Source of the DNA: Cyrtodaria siliqua
Lineage: Eukaryota; Mollusca; Bivalvia; Adapedonta; Hiatellidae
DNA length: 64,000 nt
Assembly: GCA_037043455.1 (NCBI GenBank)
Contig: JAWPHD010011470.1
Coordinates: forward strand, 19,608-83,607
Reading direction: 5' to 3'
Part shown: positions 36,440 to 48,765 of the stretch, piece after piece
Layout of the letters: the number at the start of each line of letters is the position of its first letter
Numbering within the stretch: position 1 is the stretch's first letter
Position numbers and translations under genes: made by a program
Notes under the pieces: model-generated
What the model was told of the DNA's origin: nothing
What the model saw: the letters and a program-made list of their open reading frames with translations, nothing else
Databases searched by the model: none

Positions 36440-37545
36440 TTTTTAGCTCTATGTTGGACCAGTCGGATCAGTAACAGCGGTATTATGGCTCTTGATTTAG
36501 TTAAAAATGCTATATTTTGCCTTGTTAATACGGTAGGGCCTTCATTTTTCATCTGATCTTTACCAAACTTTACCAGATTTTTTAGTTATGGCCCTTGATT
36601 TAGTCAAAAAGCTGTTTTTTGCCCGAAACTTTCAAAAAAACGTAAATGGCAGTCACTCGCTTCATTGATGTTATAAGAGCCATATTAGCCAGTAGAGCGT
36701 CCACAGGCCCTCTTGGGCCTCTTGTTTATTCGATCTTTACCAATCTTTACCAGATTGTTAATGTCAATGAAAGCTCGGAGAAGTTCGAAAAACACCAGAT
36801 CAGACCAGTTATAGCGGAGTTATAGTCCTTGATTTAGTTAAAAATTCTATATTTTGCCTCGTATAGATGATAGGACCTCCAATTTTCATTCGATCTTTAC
36901 CAAACTTTACCAGATTGTTAGTGTCAATAAAAGCTCGGATACCGTCGAAAATCAACCAGATCGGACCAGTAACAGCTGAGATATGGCCCTTGATTTAGTT
37001 AAAAATGCTATATTTGCCTCGTTAAGACGATAGGGCCTTCATTTTTCATCTGATCTTTACCAAACTTTAACAGATTGTTAATGTCAATGAAAGCTCGGAC
37101 ATTCAAAAACCAGCCATATCGGACTAGTAACAGCGCAGTTATGGCCCTTGATTTAGTTAAAAATTCACAATTTTGCCTCGTTAAGATGAAAAGGCCTTCA
37201 TTTTTCATCCGATCTTTACCAAACTTTAACAGATTGTTAATGTCAATGAAAGCTCAGACAAGTTCCAAAACCAGCCAGATCTGACCAGTAACAGCGCATT
37301 TATGGCCCTTGATTTAGTTAAAAATTCTATATTTTGCCTCGTTAAGATGATAGGGCATTCATTTTTCATCCGATCTTTAATAAATTTTACCAGATTGTTA
37401 ATGTCAATAAAAACTCGGACAAGTTAAAAAACAAGCCAAATCGGACCAGTAGCAACGAAGGTATGGCCCTTGATTTCGTTAAATATGCTATATTTTGCCT
37501 TAAGTCCTTCATTTTTCATCTGATCTTTACCAAACTTTACTAGAT
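36440..37545 (+). repeat. GATCTTTACCAAACTTTA tandem family, unit about 160-165 bp
   Basis: It begins with a fused TTTTTTAGCTCTATGTTGGACC, keeping only six bases of the usual head. Units carry TTCATTTTTCATCTGATCTTTACC, TGTCAATGAAAGCTCGGA, GGACCAGTAACAGC and GGCCCTTGATTTAGTTAAAAA. A tail (CAGTAGAGCGTCCAC, hairpin AGGCCC/GGGCCT, CTCTTGTTT) interrupts at about 36690-36726, after which the same family continues to about 37540. Confidence 0.85.
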
Positions 37546-37624
37546 TTTTTGTTCTTTTATTCTTTTTATATTTCTTTATTTCGTTGATTTTTTTTTTAAT
37601 ATTTATTTTTTTGATTGATTTTTT

Positions 37625-40324
37625 AGCTCGACTGATCAGAGATCAGCAGAGCTTATGCCGTGGTGCGGCGCCCGTCTGTCCGTCAGTCTGTCTGTCTGTC
37701 TGTCTGTCTGTCAGTAAACTTTTATTTGTAGCGACTACTTCTCTGAAACTACTGGATGGATATTCATGAAACTTTACAGAAATGTTGCCCATGAAGTCTA
37801 GTTGATCCTAGCAAAAATTCATGTTGATGTGAAATCCAAGATGGCCACCAAAGCTAAAAATAGATTTTTAAAATACAAGTTTGTAGCGACTACTTCTTGA
37901 AAACTATAAGTGATATTGATATGGGACTTTTTCTAAATGATCAGCATGACATGATGTTGGTCCTTGTCAAAAATCATTTTGATTCAACGTTAAACATGGC
38001 TGCCAGCGGCCATCTTTGTTTACATGGAGTTATGTAGTGAAAACTTGTAGCGACTACTCCTCTGAAACTACTTGGCGGATTTTCATGAAACTTTACAGGA
38101 ATGTTGCTCTTGGTGTCTTTTTGATCCTAGCAAAATTTCAGGTCGGCCAGAAATTCAAGATGGCTGCCACGGCTAAAAATAGATTTTAAAATACAAGTTT
38201 GTAGCGACTACTTCTTGAAAACTCTTAGTGATATTGATATGGGACTTTTTCTAAAATCATCCACATGACATGATGTTGGTCCTTGTTAAAAATCGTTTTG
38301 ATTAGATGTTAAACATGGCCGCCAGCGGCCATCTTTGTTTACATAGAGTTATATAGTAAAAACTTGTAGCGATTACTCCTCCGAAACTACTTGGCGGATT
38401 TTCATGAAACTTTACAGGAATGTTGCTCTTAATGTCTAATTGATCCTAGCAAAATATCAGATCAGCCAGAAATTCAGGATGGCCGCCACAGCTAAAAATA
38501 GATTTTTAAAAAATAAGTACCGTATTTTACCTTGTATAGTACGCACCCGTGTATAGTACGCACCCCCCTCTCGGAGGTCAAAACTGGGGTAAAAAAGTTG
38601 TTTCCGTGTATAATACGCATCAAAATATTATGCTTTCTATTTCAGATAAAGGTGAAGTCATTTGTTAAGAAACATGAACAGAAGAAGCTTTTCATTTTCA
38701 TTTGTATTTAACGCATATTCAGACTGTGATGTATTGTAGTAATAGTGGTAAAATAAACTAGTGGGAGGGGTGTGGGTGTGTTTATTTATTTGTGTTGACA
38801 GTAGTTTTCCTAGATGAACCATTCAACGAAAAAAAAAAAAAAATCACGATCGAGATAATTAGCGTACAAAAGAAAATATAATTACTTCAATCATTAATTG
38901 CCAATCTTCAGGGGAGTACCTATCTTGTATCATCTCATCAAAAAGCCAATTATAATGCCGCAGATAATTGTCCGTAATCCGATAATTACATCTACTAAAA
39001 CGCAACAAAGTCGTTGGTTACCGCAGGGCTTTATATGACATAAAAAGCCCTGGTTACCGTAATCCATTACGCCGATTATTCTAACATTGTGTATTCACGG
39101 GAACCAGAGTTTATCATAAGTGAATCAGATGGGTAACGCGTGATCAGTTACCTGTACCACATGGCTAAATCTGGTAAAGGTCACACGGCGTGTCAAAGTG
39201 CATCCTCAGAAATAGTCGATACTCGCGGCAACTTCAAAGGATTATAAAAATAGAATAACACATTCTACCCATGTTTATAATGTGTCAAAACTGCAGCCGA
39301 GGTGCGATATTGTTTGACCCAATTATCAATCATCAAATGTGTACCGGTAAGCATGTTTTCACAAGCATTATTGAATAATTGCCATTTCAAAGTAGGGTGA
39401 TTCTGCCTTTCTACGCCGTCTAAAATATATGTATTTCAAAATAAAGCAAAAACTTCATTAATTTTTTATAAAATATTAAATAAAATCCTATAAATATAAG
39501 AATAGAATAGAACTGTAACAATATTCCATGTACCAGTCTAATGTCTAAACAGCTGGAAGTCACGTGATATTACGTCACGCGATATAAACAACAAAATGGA
39601 AGGACGATTTTTCACGCAATTTATTGAAGTTTTACAACAAACATGCACACATTTACACAAAAACAAGCATCTTAATACACTTTATTCATTTTTAATTCGA
39701 ATTAAGTCAATATATTAGTTATATGAAGCGAGTAATTTACGAAAAAAATGTGTATTATCGGTATTCACAATTTTCTGTCTCGACGTCTGTTCGTCGTCAA
39801 GGTTTTTCTTCCTAGATTTCGATTTTCTGCAAGAGAAAAAAAAGTTATTTTTATTGTTTCCTTATATTGTACGCACCCCCCTTTCGAGAACCGTAAAAGT
39901 GGTCAAAAAAGTGCGTACTATACAAGGTAAAATACGGTATGTAGTGACTACTTCTTGAAAACTATAAGTGATATTGATATGGGATTTTTTCTAAAATGAT
40001 CAGCATGACATGATGGTTATCCGAGTCGAACATTATTTTGATTCGACGTTAAACATGGCTGCCAGTGGCCATCTTTGTTTACATAGAGTTATATAATGAA
40101 AACTTGTAGCGACTACTCTTCTGAAACTACTTGACGGATTTTCATGAAACTTCACAGGAATGTTGCTCTTGATGTCTTATTGATCCTAGCAAAATTTAAG
40201 GTCGGTCGGAAATTAAAGATGGCCGCCACGGCTAATAATACATTTTCAAAAAACAAGTTTGTAGCGACTACTTCCTGAAATCAAAATCTAATCAGTAGAG
40301 CTTCAAGGTCATTGACCTCTTGTT
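37625..40324 (+). mobile_element. 320-bp-family element, complete, with an insertion
   Basis: The head AGCTCGACTGATC-AGA-GATCAGCAGAGCT (37625-37653) follows a T-run, then CCGTCAGTCTGTCTGTC. 320-bp units follow, and the tail is CAGTAGAGC, hairpin AGGTCA/TGACCT, CTCTTGTT at about 40291-40324. The core is split by the 38520-39938 TA-flanked element. Without it the length is about 1.28 kb. Confidence 0.85.
38520..39938. mobile_element. 1.42-kb TA-flanked element with perfect 28-bp ends
   Basis: CCGTATTTTACCTTGTATAG starts the left end. The right end (CTATACAAGGTAAAATACGG) is its exact reverse complement, and the match continues to GTACGCAC. TA flanks both sides, and the interrupted 320-bp unit (AAAATAAGTA | TGTAGTGACTAC) restores cleanly. 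The interior has no recognised transposase. A truncated inverted relative lies at about 47670-48095. Perfect ends suggest relatively recent movement. Confidence 0.85.
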
Positions 40325-41200
40325 GTTTACATAGAGTTATGTAGTAAAAACTTGTAGCGACTACTCCTCTGAAACTACTTCACAGATGTTCATGAAACTT
40401 CACAGGAATGTTGCTCTTGATGTCTAGTTGATCCTAGAAAAAGTTCAGGCTGGCCGGAAATTCAAGATGGCCACCACGGCTAAAAATAGATTTAAAATAA
40501 ATAAATTTGTAGCGACTACTTCTTGAAAACTGTAAGTGATAATTATATGGGACATTTTCTAAAATGATCAGCATGACATGATGTTGATCCTTGTCGAAAT
40601 TTATTTCGATGCGACTTTAAACATGGCCGCTAGCGGCCATCTTTGTTTACATAGATTTATATAGTAAATACTTGTAGCGACTACTCCTCTGAAACTTCTT
40701 GACAATTTTTTATGAAACTTCACAGGAATGTTGCTCTTGATGTCTAATTGATCCCAAAATTGTTTAGGTCGGCCGGAAATTCAAGATGGCCACCACAGCT
40801 AAAAATAGATTTTCAAAAAACGACTTTTTGAAAACTACAAGTGATATTGATATGGGACTTTTTCTAAAATGATCAGCATGACATGATGTTGGTCCTTGTC
40901 GAAAATCTTTTTGATTCGATGTTAAACATGGCTGTCAGCGGCCATCTTTGTTTACATAACGTTATCTAGTAAAAATTTGTAGCGACTACTCCTCTGTAAC
41001 TACTCGACAGATTTTCATGAAATTTCACAGGAATGTTGCTCTTGATGTCTTATTGATCCTAGTAAAATTTCAGGTCGGCCGGAAATTCAAGATGGCCGTC
41101 ACGGCTAAAAATAAATTTTCAAAACACAAGTTTGTAGCGACTACTTCTTGAAATCAAAATCAATAAGTAGAGCTTCAAGGTCATTGACCTCTTGTTTCAT
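40325..41200 (+). repeat. 320-bp family fragment lacking a head, with tail
   Basis: About 2.7 units run directly on from the previous tail. The tail is AAGTAGAGCTTCAAGGTC...CTCTTGTTT at about 41166-41197. It directly abuts the next head at 41205. Confidence 0.85.
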
Positions 41201-41204
41201 TTTT

Positions 41205-43432
41205 AGCTCTACTGATCAGAGATCAGCAGAGCTTATGCCGTGGTGCGGTGTCCGTCGTCCGTCCGTATGTCCGCCTGTCTGTCCGTAAACTTTTTTTTGT
41301 AGCGACTACTCCTCTGAAACTACTGAATGGATTTTCATGAAACTTTACGGAAATGTTGCCCATGAAGTCTAGTTGATCCTAGAAAAAATTCATGTTGATG
41401 TGAAATCCAAGATGGCTGCCAGATCTAAAAATAGGTTTTTAAAAAACAAGTTTGTAGCGACTACTTCTTGAAAACTATAAGTGATATTGATATGGGACTT
41501 TTTCTAAAATGATCAGCATGACATGATGTTGGTCCTTGTAGAAAATCGATTTGATTCGACGTTAAACATGGCTGCCAGCGGCCATCTTTGTTTACATAGT
41601 TATATAATGAAAACTTGTAGCGACTACTCCTCTGAAACTACCTGACAGATTTTCATGAAACTTCGCAGGAATGTTGCTCTTGGTGTCTTATTGATCCTTG
41701 CAAAATTTCAGGTCGGCTGGAAATTAAAGATGGCCGCAACGGCTATAATTTTTTTTTCAAAATACAAGTTTGTAGCGACTACTTCTTGAAAACTATAAGT
41801 GATATTGATATGGGACTTTTTCTAAAATGATCAGCATGATATGATGTTGGTCCTTGTCGAAAATCGTTTTGATTCGACGTTAAACATGGCTGCCAGCGGC
41901 CATCTTTGTTTACATAGAGTTATATAATGAAAACTTGTAGCGACTACTCCTCTGAAACTACTTGACGGATTTTCATGAAACATCACAGGAATGTTGCTCT
42001 TGATGTCTTATTGATCCTAGCAAAATTTTAGGTCGGCCGGAAATTCAAGATGGCTGCCACGGCTAAAAATAATTTTTCAAAATACAAGTTTGTAGCGACT
42101 ACTTCTTGAAAACTATAAGTGATATTGGTATGGGACTTTTTCTAAAATGATCAGCATGATATGATGTTGGTCCTTGTCAAAAATAGTTTTGATTCAACGT
42201 TGAACATGGCTGCCAGCGGCCATCTTTGTTTACATAGAGTTATATAGTAAAAACTTGTAGCGACTACTCCTTTAAAACTACTTCGCGGATTTTCATGAAA
42301 CTTTACAGGAATGTTGCTCTTAAAGTCTAATTGATCCTAGCAAAATTTCAGGTCGGCCAGAAATTCAAAATGGCCGCCACAGCTAAAAATAGATTTTTAA
42401 AATACAAGTTTGTAGCGACTACTACTTGAAAACAATAAGTGATATTGATATGGGACTTTTTGTAAAATGATCAGCATGACATGATGTTAGTCCTTGTCAA
42501 AAATCGTTTTGATTCGACGCTAAACATGGCTGCCAGTGGCCATCTTTGTTTACATAGAGTTATATGATGAAAACTTGTAGCGACTCCTCCTCTGAAACTA
42601 CTTGACGGATTTTCATGAAACTTCACAGGAATGTTGCTCTTGATGTCTAATTGATCCTAGCAAAATTTCAGGTCGGCCGGAAATTCAAGATGGCTGCCAT
42701 GGCTAAAAATAGTTTTTCAAAATACAAGTTTGTAGCGACTACTACTTGAAAACTATAAGTGATATTGATATGGGACTTTTTGTAAAATGATCAGCATGAC
42801 ATGATGTTAGTCCTTGTCAAAAATCGTTTTGATTCGATGTTAAACATGGCTGTCAGCGTGCATCTTTGTTTACATAGAGTTATATAATGAAAACTTGTAG
42901 CGACTATTCCTCTGAAACTACTCGAAGGATTTTCATGAAACTTCACAGGAATGTTGCTCTTGATGTCTTATTGATCCTAGCAAAATTTGAGGTCGGCCGG
43001 AAATTCAAGATGGCCGCCACAGCTAAAGATAAATTTTCAAAATACAAGTTTGTAGCGACTACTTCTTGAAAACTATAAGTGATATTGATATGGGACTTTT
43101 TCTAAAATGATCAGCATGATATGATGTTGGTCCTTGTCAAAAATCGTTTTGATTCAACGTTAAACATGGCTGCCGCCATCTTTGTTTACATAGAGTTATA
43201 TAGTAAAAACTTGTAGCAACTACTCCTTTGAAACTACTTGGCGGATTTTTATAAAATTTGACGGGAATGTTGCTCGTGATGTGTAATTGATCCTAGCAAA
43301 ATTTCAGGTCGGCCGGAAATTCAAGATGGCCGCCACTGCTAAAAATAATTTTTCAAAAAACAAGTCTGTAGCGACTACTTCCTGAAATCAAAATCAATCA
43401 ATAGAGCTTCAAGGTCATTGACCTCTTGTTAA
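41205..43432 (+). mobile_element. 320-bp-family element, best-preserved copy
   Basis: The head AGCTCTACTGATC-AGA-GATCAGCAGAGCT (11 of 12 inner pairs) at 41205-41233 follows CATTTTT, then GTCCGTCGTCCGTCCGTATG. AAACTTGTAGCGACTACTCC recurs at 41611, 41931, 42251, 42571 and 42891, an exact 320-bp period. The tail near 43409-43432 reads CAATAGAGCTTCAAGGTCATTGACCTCTTGTT. No protein-coding frame spans more than one unit. Confidence 0.9.
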
Positions 43433-44236
43433 AAAACAAGTTTGTAGCGACTACTTCTTGAAAACTATAAGTGATATTGATATGGGACTTTTTATAAAAT
43501 GATCAGCATGACATGATGTTGGTCCTTGTCAAAAATCGTTTTGATTCGACGTTAAACATGGCTGCCAGTGGCCATCTTTGTTTACAAAGTTATATGATGA
43601 AAACTTGTAGCGACTACTCCTCTGAAACTACCTGACGCATTTTCATGAAACTTCACAGGAATGTTGCTCTTGATGTCTTATTGATCCTAGCAAAATGTTA
43701 GGTCGCGCGGAAATTCAAGATGGCTGCCATGGCTAAAAATAGATTTTCCAAATACAAGTTTGTAGCGACTACTACTTGAAAACTATAAGTGATATTGATA
43801 TTGGACTTTTTGTAAAATGATCAGCATGACATGATGTTGGTCCTTGTTAATAATTGCTGCCAGCAGCCATCTTTGTTTACATAGAGTTATATAGTAAAAA
43901 CTTGTAGCGACTAATCCTTTGAAACTACTTGGCAGATTTTCATGAAACTTTACAGGAATGTTGCTCTTAATGTTTAATTGATCCTAGCAAAATTTCAGAT
44001 CGGCCAGAAATTAAAGATGGCCGCCACAGCTAAAATTAGATTTTTTAAAAAAAAAGTTTGTAGTGACTACTTCCTGAAATCAAGATCAATCAGTAGAGCT
44101 TCAAGGTCATTGACCTCTTGTTAAAAAAGAAGTTTGTAGCGACTTCGTCTTGAAAACTTCATGAAACTTTACAGGAATGTTGACCAAGCTATCAAAAATC
44201 TATCAGTAGAGCTTCAAGGTCATTGACCTCTTGTTT
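43433..44236 (+). repeat. Tandem 320-bp fragments, each ending in a tail
   Basis: Three short pieces are joined tail-to-body. Tails end near 44122 and 44236, and each is followed at once by AAAAAAGAAGTTTGTAGCGACT or by a poly-T tract. The pattern suggests repeated insertion or replication slippage at the TCTTGTT terminus. Confidence 0.8.
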
Positions 44237-44310
44237 TTATTTCCTTCTCTTACTGCATTTTTTTTCAAAATCTCGCGTAAAACTAATAATAAAAAAACTC
44301 TAGCTTTAAG

Positions 44311-44768
44311 TACCGCCAGAATGCAATGCAAATGGTAGATATTCGAGGGAATTTTTTGACCATCTTACTAGCATTATATTTAGATCATGTGATTTTGATA
44401 TGTGCATTTTTGCGGGGGACATTAATGCAAGATGTGGAAATGAGTCTGAAATTGTTTCATGCTTGGATGACTTAAACTTGCCAACTCGAACAGTTCTTGA
44501 TGAGACAAAAAATCCGAGGGGTTACGTATTCACTGATTTTCTCAAAGATACAAAGTATATTGTGCTTAACAGTAGACTCACCCCGGAGCTAGATAATTAT
44601 ACATGTATATCCCATAGAGGTCGGTCTGTTGTGGACTATGTGTTTGTTTCTGTGCATTTTAATTGTTTTAAATATTTCTCTGTTCTAACTGTTACAGATC
44701 TTATCGAAAAGTTTAATATTTTACCCAAACGATCAATGCCAGACCACGTGTCTCAAATTAGGTTTTAA
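44311..44768 (+). pseudogene. LINE endonuclease (EEP-type) fragment
   Basis: The readable frame contains the endonuclease/exonuclease/phosphatase signature GDINARCG, preceded by PPECNANGRYSREFFDHL and followed by NSRLTP, RGRSVVDYVFVS and LPKRSMPDHV. These are, in order, the metal-binding GDxN, the SxxDYV and the SDH-like (here PDH) regions of LINE EN domains. The N-terminal third is missing, and no reverse transcriptase follows. It is interrupted downstream by a mariner at 44927. It is inactive, and clade assignment is uncertain. Confidence 0.8.
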
Positions 44769-45116
44769 TATTAATTTACATGACAAGCGTGATCATACAG
44801 TTAAAGTTAAAGGCTTATCGGTACCAAATGATAGAATGAACTTAAAGCATAATGTCCGAGTTATTCCGAAAACATTTATTAACAATGGGAATATAGCAAT
44901 TTTAATAAACAATTCCATTGCACGTACGAGGGGTATTCTGTAAATATTGCGACTTCTGTATTATTTCGCGGAACTCATGCAATATTTACATGAAACCACT
45001 TCGTATCGCTAGAGTGATCACTGACGTGTGTCAAAGGTAAAAATCTCATTCATACATTCACTGACCTTGGTGCAATGTATATTGCTTTATAGCGTATTCA
45101 TTACACTATATGTAAA

Positions 45117-46789
45117 ATGACCGGCAAACGAGCAGAAAATATGCTTGAAATTAGGGCCTATATTAGAGGTAGGTCATTACCTGGGTTGAAGCCGAAAGAC
45201 ATTCATCAAGAGGTGTGTGACATTTACGGGGGTGGTCAAATGTCGTATAGTACTTTTTGTAGGTGGATGGCCAAATTTAAATCCAGGCAACAGCGCTTGA
45301 AAGATACTGCTCGTCCTGGTCGTCCTCTAACGTCAACGACCAAGAAAAACGTTGAAAAAATCTGTGAAATCCTGAAAACTGGTGCTCGATACACAGTAAG
45401 ACAATTAGGCCAGAAAAAAAAATACCTGTGTTTCTGGTTACTCTGCTAAAAAAAATAGGGTAGGTAGGTCGGTAATTTTTTTTTTACCCATGTGGTTTGG
45501 ACGATGTTAAAGGTATCTTTAACTTTGTTAAGAGTTAATTTGTAGTGATTTTGCAAGGAGAGAAGGTAAACAACCTCATGATATCTTCTTAACTTGTTTG
45601 TTTTGAATAAAATAATTGAAAACACATATTTTCTGCCATTACGAGTTTACATACGATTGAATTTTATAATTTTTCTGAGGCTGGGTGGTATTGGAAGAAC
45701 AATGGCAGCATGTCATGATTAATGTTTTTCATAACTTCTGCTCTGTCCCATGGCTGCATTTTCCAATACTAATAGCCAAAACGGACGCGCAGTGCACCTT
45801 GGAGGCGGCCATGTTTTAGCGCATGTTTCGTACTCAATATTTTCGTACATTACCGTTTCAGCTTTTTTGTATTTTTTTTATTTTTTTATTTTTGATAAAA
45901 AACTGTAGGGTCGGCGCAAAATAATAGGGACGGTTGGGTAACCAGAAACACAGGTATTTTTTTTCTGACCTTAGCTCGGATAACAAACTTGTCGTTAGCA
46001 CGAGTTCATCTAATTTTGAAAAAGCATCTGAAAGTTAAAAAAATACATGCAAGATGGATACCGCGATTGCTGACAGAGGACCAAAAGAAGATAAGGGTTA
46101 CAACAGTGAAAAAAATTCTAAAAATGTATCCGAAATACAGCAAAAAGTCGTTTAAGAATTTAGTTACGGGTGATGAAACATGGGTCCATTATTATGAGCC
46201 AAAAAGAAAAGTATCTAACCAAATCTGGGCCACGAAAAATATGAAAAATATTATTGCCAAACGAACGCGAACTGTTAAGAAGGTTCTGTATGCATTTTGT
46301 TTCAATACCAACGGTCCCGTCATGCAGAAGGCTGTGCCAAAAGGCAGAACTGTCACAGGACGGTTGTATAAAAACGTCGTATTGAAACAATTGAAGAAGT
46401 ACTACAAACGGCGTTGCCCTATAACAGGTCTGAAGTATGTTCGTCTTCTGCAGGACAACGCGCCCGCCCACAAAGCCCGTATTGTAACAGACTTTTTGGA
46501 GTCAGAGAAGATCACCGTTCTCCCACACCCCACTTACTCGACAGACCTGGCCCCCTGCGACTATTTACTCTTCCCAAGACTAAAACATCACTTATCTGGG
46601 AAGAGATATAACTCGAGGAATGCCCTGGGATCGGCTGTTTACCAGTGTCTTAAGGGTGTACCTGTTCATGAATACGAAAAACGTTTTCAAAAGTGGATTG
46701 CGCGGCTCAAAATGTGTGTTTTGGCTAAGGGGGAGTACTTTGAAGGAAATCGCAAAAACAATTCATCAAAAATGATTATTGTATTCTAG
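45117..46789 (+). pseudogene. mariner (DD34D) transposase split by a MITE
   Basis: Segment 1 (45117-45407, 97 codons) is the N-terminal DNA-binding part: helix-turn-helix I with SYSTFCRWMAKF, then the linker GRP (ARPGRPLTS). Segment 2 (45974-46789, about 271 codons) has the catalytic domain. The first Asp is in TGDETWVHYYEP, the second in LLQDNAPAH, and the third in APCDYLLFP, 34 residues after the second, which is the DD34D spacing. Both segments stay in one frame with no stop once the 563-bp insert and its 3-bp duplication are ignored. The total of about 368 codons is normal for mariner. All three acidic residues survive, so decay is recent. The ATG at 45117 begins MTGKRAENML. Confidence 0.92.
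45408..45970. mobile_element. 563-bp Harbinger-type MITE inside mariner
   Basis: It begins GGCCAGAAAAAAAAATACCTG and ends CAGGTATTTTTTTTCTGACC, imperfect inverted ends of about 32 bp. Flanks are a direct TTA at 45405-45407 and 45971-45973. GG-starting ends and a TWA 3-bp target duplication are typical of PIF/Harbinger. The duplicated TTA is exactly one leucine codon of the transposase. The inside has no transposase. Confidence 0.88.
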
Positions 46790-46799
46790 TATCAATACC

Positions 46800-47455
46800 A
46801 ATCACATTATTTACAAGAAAATTTAGAAAATTCAAGAGAACAGGTTGGTTCGATATATAGTGAGATTTGTAGTATATACTATAAAGAAATGGACGACAAA
46901 CTTCAGTTTATCAATATCAAAAGTACTAAAAGGGCCACATGATCATTAAACTATAGTGGTCAGACAATATGGCATCACTATTTGACGACTATCATAAAGC
47001 GGAAAAGGAGCATCTTAAATGTAGAACTAAGAGCGAACATAGCCGTCTTCTGCACCATTTCATGTCGTACACAACACTATATTTTACTTTTTAAATTACT
47101 TCATTGTTTTTGTTTTCACATAATTTAATATGTATCTCACTGAGTTTACAGTACTCCGGGTATGACAACATGATCCTCATATTACCACATTTATATAAAT
47201 ATGCATCAACCTTTCCTTATTTCAGATATCAATTTAAATATTGCTTTATCTACATGTATGTAATGAAATTATAAGATGGTGACTAGTAAGCCAAGTTAGC
47301 TGGGTATATCCAGTTTTGCTCAATGTTGCCTATAATGCATTATATATGTTCATTTTATGTTACCTATATGTCCTATATATGTAATATTTTGTCAAAATAT
47401 GTATTTGTCACTGAAATAAATAAATATACATACATACATACATACATACAATTAT
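46800..47455 (+). mobile_element. 3' portion of a LINE with (ATAC)n tail
   Basis: After the mariner, short frames occur (for example one starting MASLFDDYHKAEKEH near 46970) that could be LINE linker sequence. An AT-rich 3' UTR follows, ending in AAATAAATAAATATACATACATAC at about 47415-47452. The tail suggests the end of the LINE whose endonuclease lies at 44311-44768. Most of the reverse transcriptase is missing. Confidence 0.5.
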
Positions 47456-47669
47456 TTTTGATATCTCAGCATTGCCAATTGCAATTATTATAAAACTTTG
47501 ACATGTACCAAACATCATGCACTGAAAGTGAAAACTAGGTTTTCAACATTAAAGCATCCTCCCACTCCCCAAAAAACAATCTATCTAGAAAAGCTCTATT
47601 ATATAGTTTCAACAAACACACAGGCACTCATCTTTCACATTTAAGGCCACCAGGCGTTTCTCTCTTGTT

Positions 47670-48095
47670 ATATAAATGTTTGCATATTTGTTGTAGTATT
47701 TCAATAAATGGGTGAACATTTCGGCCATTGTTTTGTTATTTATATAAGCTGACTTGATATCACGTGATTTCCAGCGGATTAGACTGGTACACGTAGTAAT
47801 TTACAGTTCAATTCTATTCTGATATTTCAATGCAGCAGACGACAGTGTAGACGATATCGACAACACATTTTATTAACTATTAATACTACAAAACACAGTC
47901 TGAATATGCGCTAGACAAATGAAAATCTTGCTTCTTTTCATTTTTCTTTGCCAGTCTGACTTCATCTTTATCTTAAAAGTATTTTGATGCTCACTATACG
48001 CGGAAACAACGTTTGTTTACCCAGGTTTGACCTCTAAGAAAGTGGTGTGCACTATACACGGGTGTGCGCTATACACGGTAAAATACGGTAGTCGG
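47670..48095 (-). mobile_element. Truncated inverted copy of the 38520-39938 element
   Basis: The right edge is GTGTGCGCTATACACGGTAAAATACGG followed by TA, the element's terminus. Reading leftward in reverse complement, GCATCAAAATA, GATGAAGTCA and GCATATTCAGACTGTG match about 38627-38725. Sequence at 47755-47815 (TCACGTGAT, AGACTGGTACACGTA) matches about 39525-39570. Only one end is preserved. Confidence 0.75.
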
Positions 48096-48099
48096 TAAT

Positions 48100-48765
48100 T
48101 CTATGTGCCTATAGCTTTGAAGTGTGATTCACACTAGTAATTTAGGTCACATACTCACATCAAGGTTTAAGGACGTATATATGATAATTTGCATGTCCGC
48201 TTGAGATGAGATGAGTCTTACTTTCAGTAGTTAATACTTTTATTTTTAAAGGGTTTAATTTATGGTTAGGTCGCCAGGTCTCAAGGTATTCCACGTCGTC
48301 CTCTCTTCTCTCGCATACTGGTTTATCAAGTTAAAGAGTGACGCATATTTTAGAAGCAGATTGGGGCACTCGTGAAGTATCGATCTGCCTATGGGCATTG
48401 CATTGTGGTTCTAGTTGGTCTGTTGGCTGGACTAATTTTATCTATCCGTTGTACGAGATATTTGGGGTCTAAAGGTTATGGGATCGATTCTTGCTGAGAT
48501 CGCGGGTCTATAAACAACTGAAGAACATTACCATTCATTCATCCTGTAATATTTGCACAAACACTTAGCATCATATATAATATAATATATATAGTAGAGA
48601 AAATCATACATTGAACAGAACACCTTTTACAAACACTGCATCCAGAAAGGATACTAAATGATAGACTAATTTGTTAAAATATAATGTGGAAAATTACCAT
48701 TTACAGTGCTATCAACAAAATAAAAATAAAAATCTTAGCTAGCGTGTAAACTAGCTAAAATATAG
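48100..48765. other. Stretch with no recognised gene
   Basis: Unique-looking AT-rich sequence. GGGATCGATTC near 48480 resembles a B box, but no tRNA-like fold surrounds it. Confidence 0.4.

Larger units (their letters stand above)
44927..46800 (+). mobile_element. mariner-type DNA transposon, interrupted
   Basis: A TA at 44925-44926 precedes CGAGGGGTATTCTG, a typical mariner terminus start. The transposase gene follows at 45117. I could not find the reverse complement of the left end after the stop codon, so the right end is probably deleted, and 46800 is approximate. It lies within LINE remnants (endonuclease piece before it, a microsatellite-tailed 3' region after it). Confidence 0.8.

Noticed and set aside
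46160..46611. Frames on the minus strand and in a second plus-strand frame within the mariner transposase
   Set aside because: They are shadows of the transposase coding frame, whose catalytic motifs are unambiguous.
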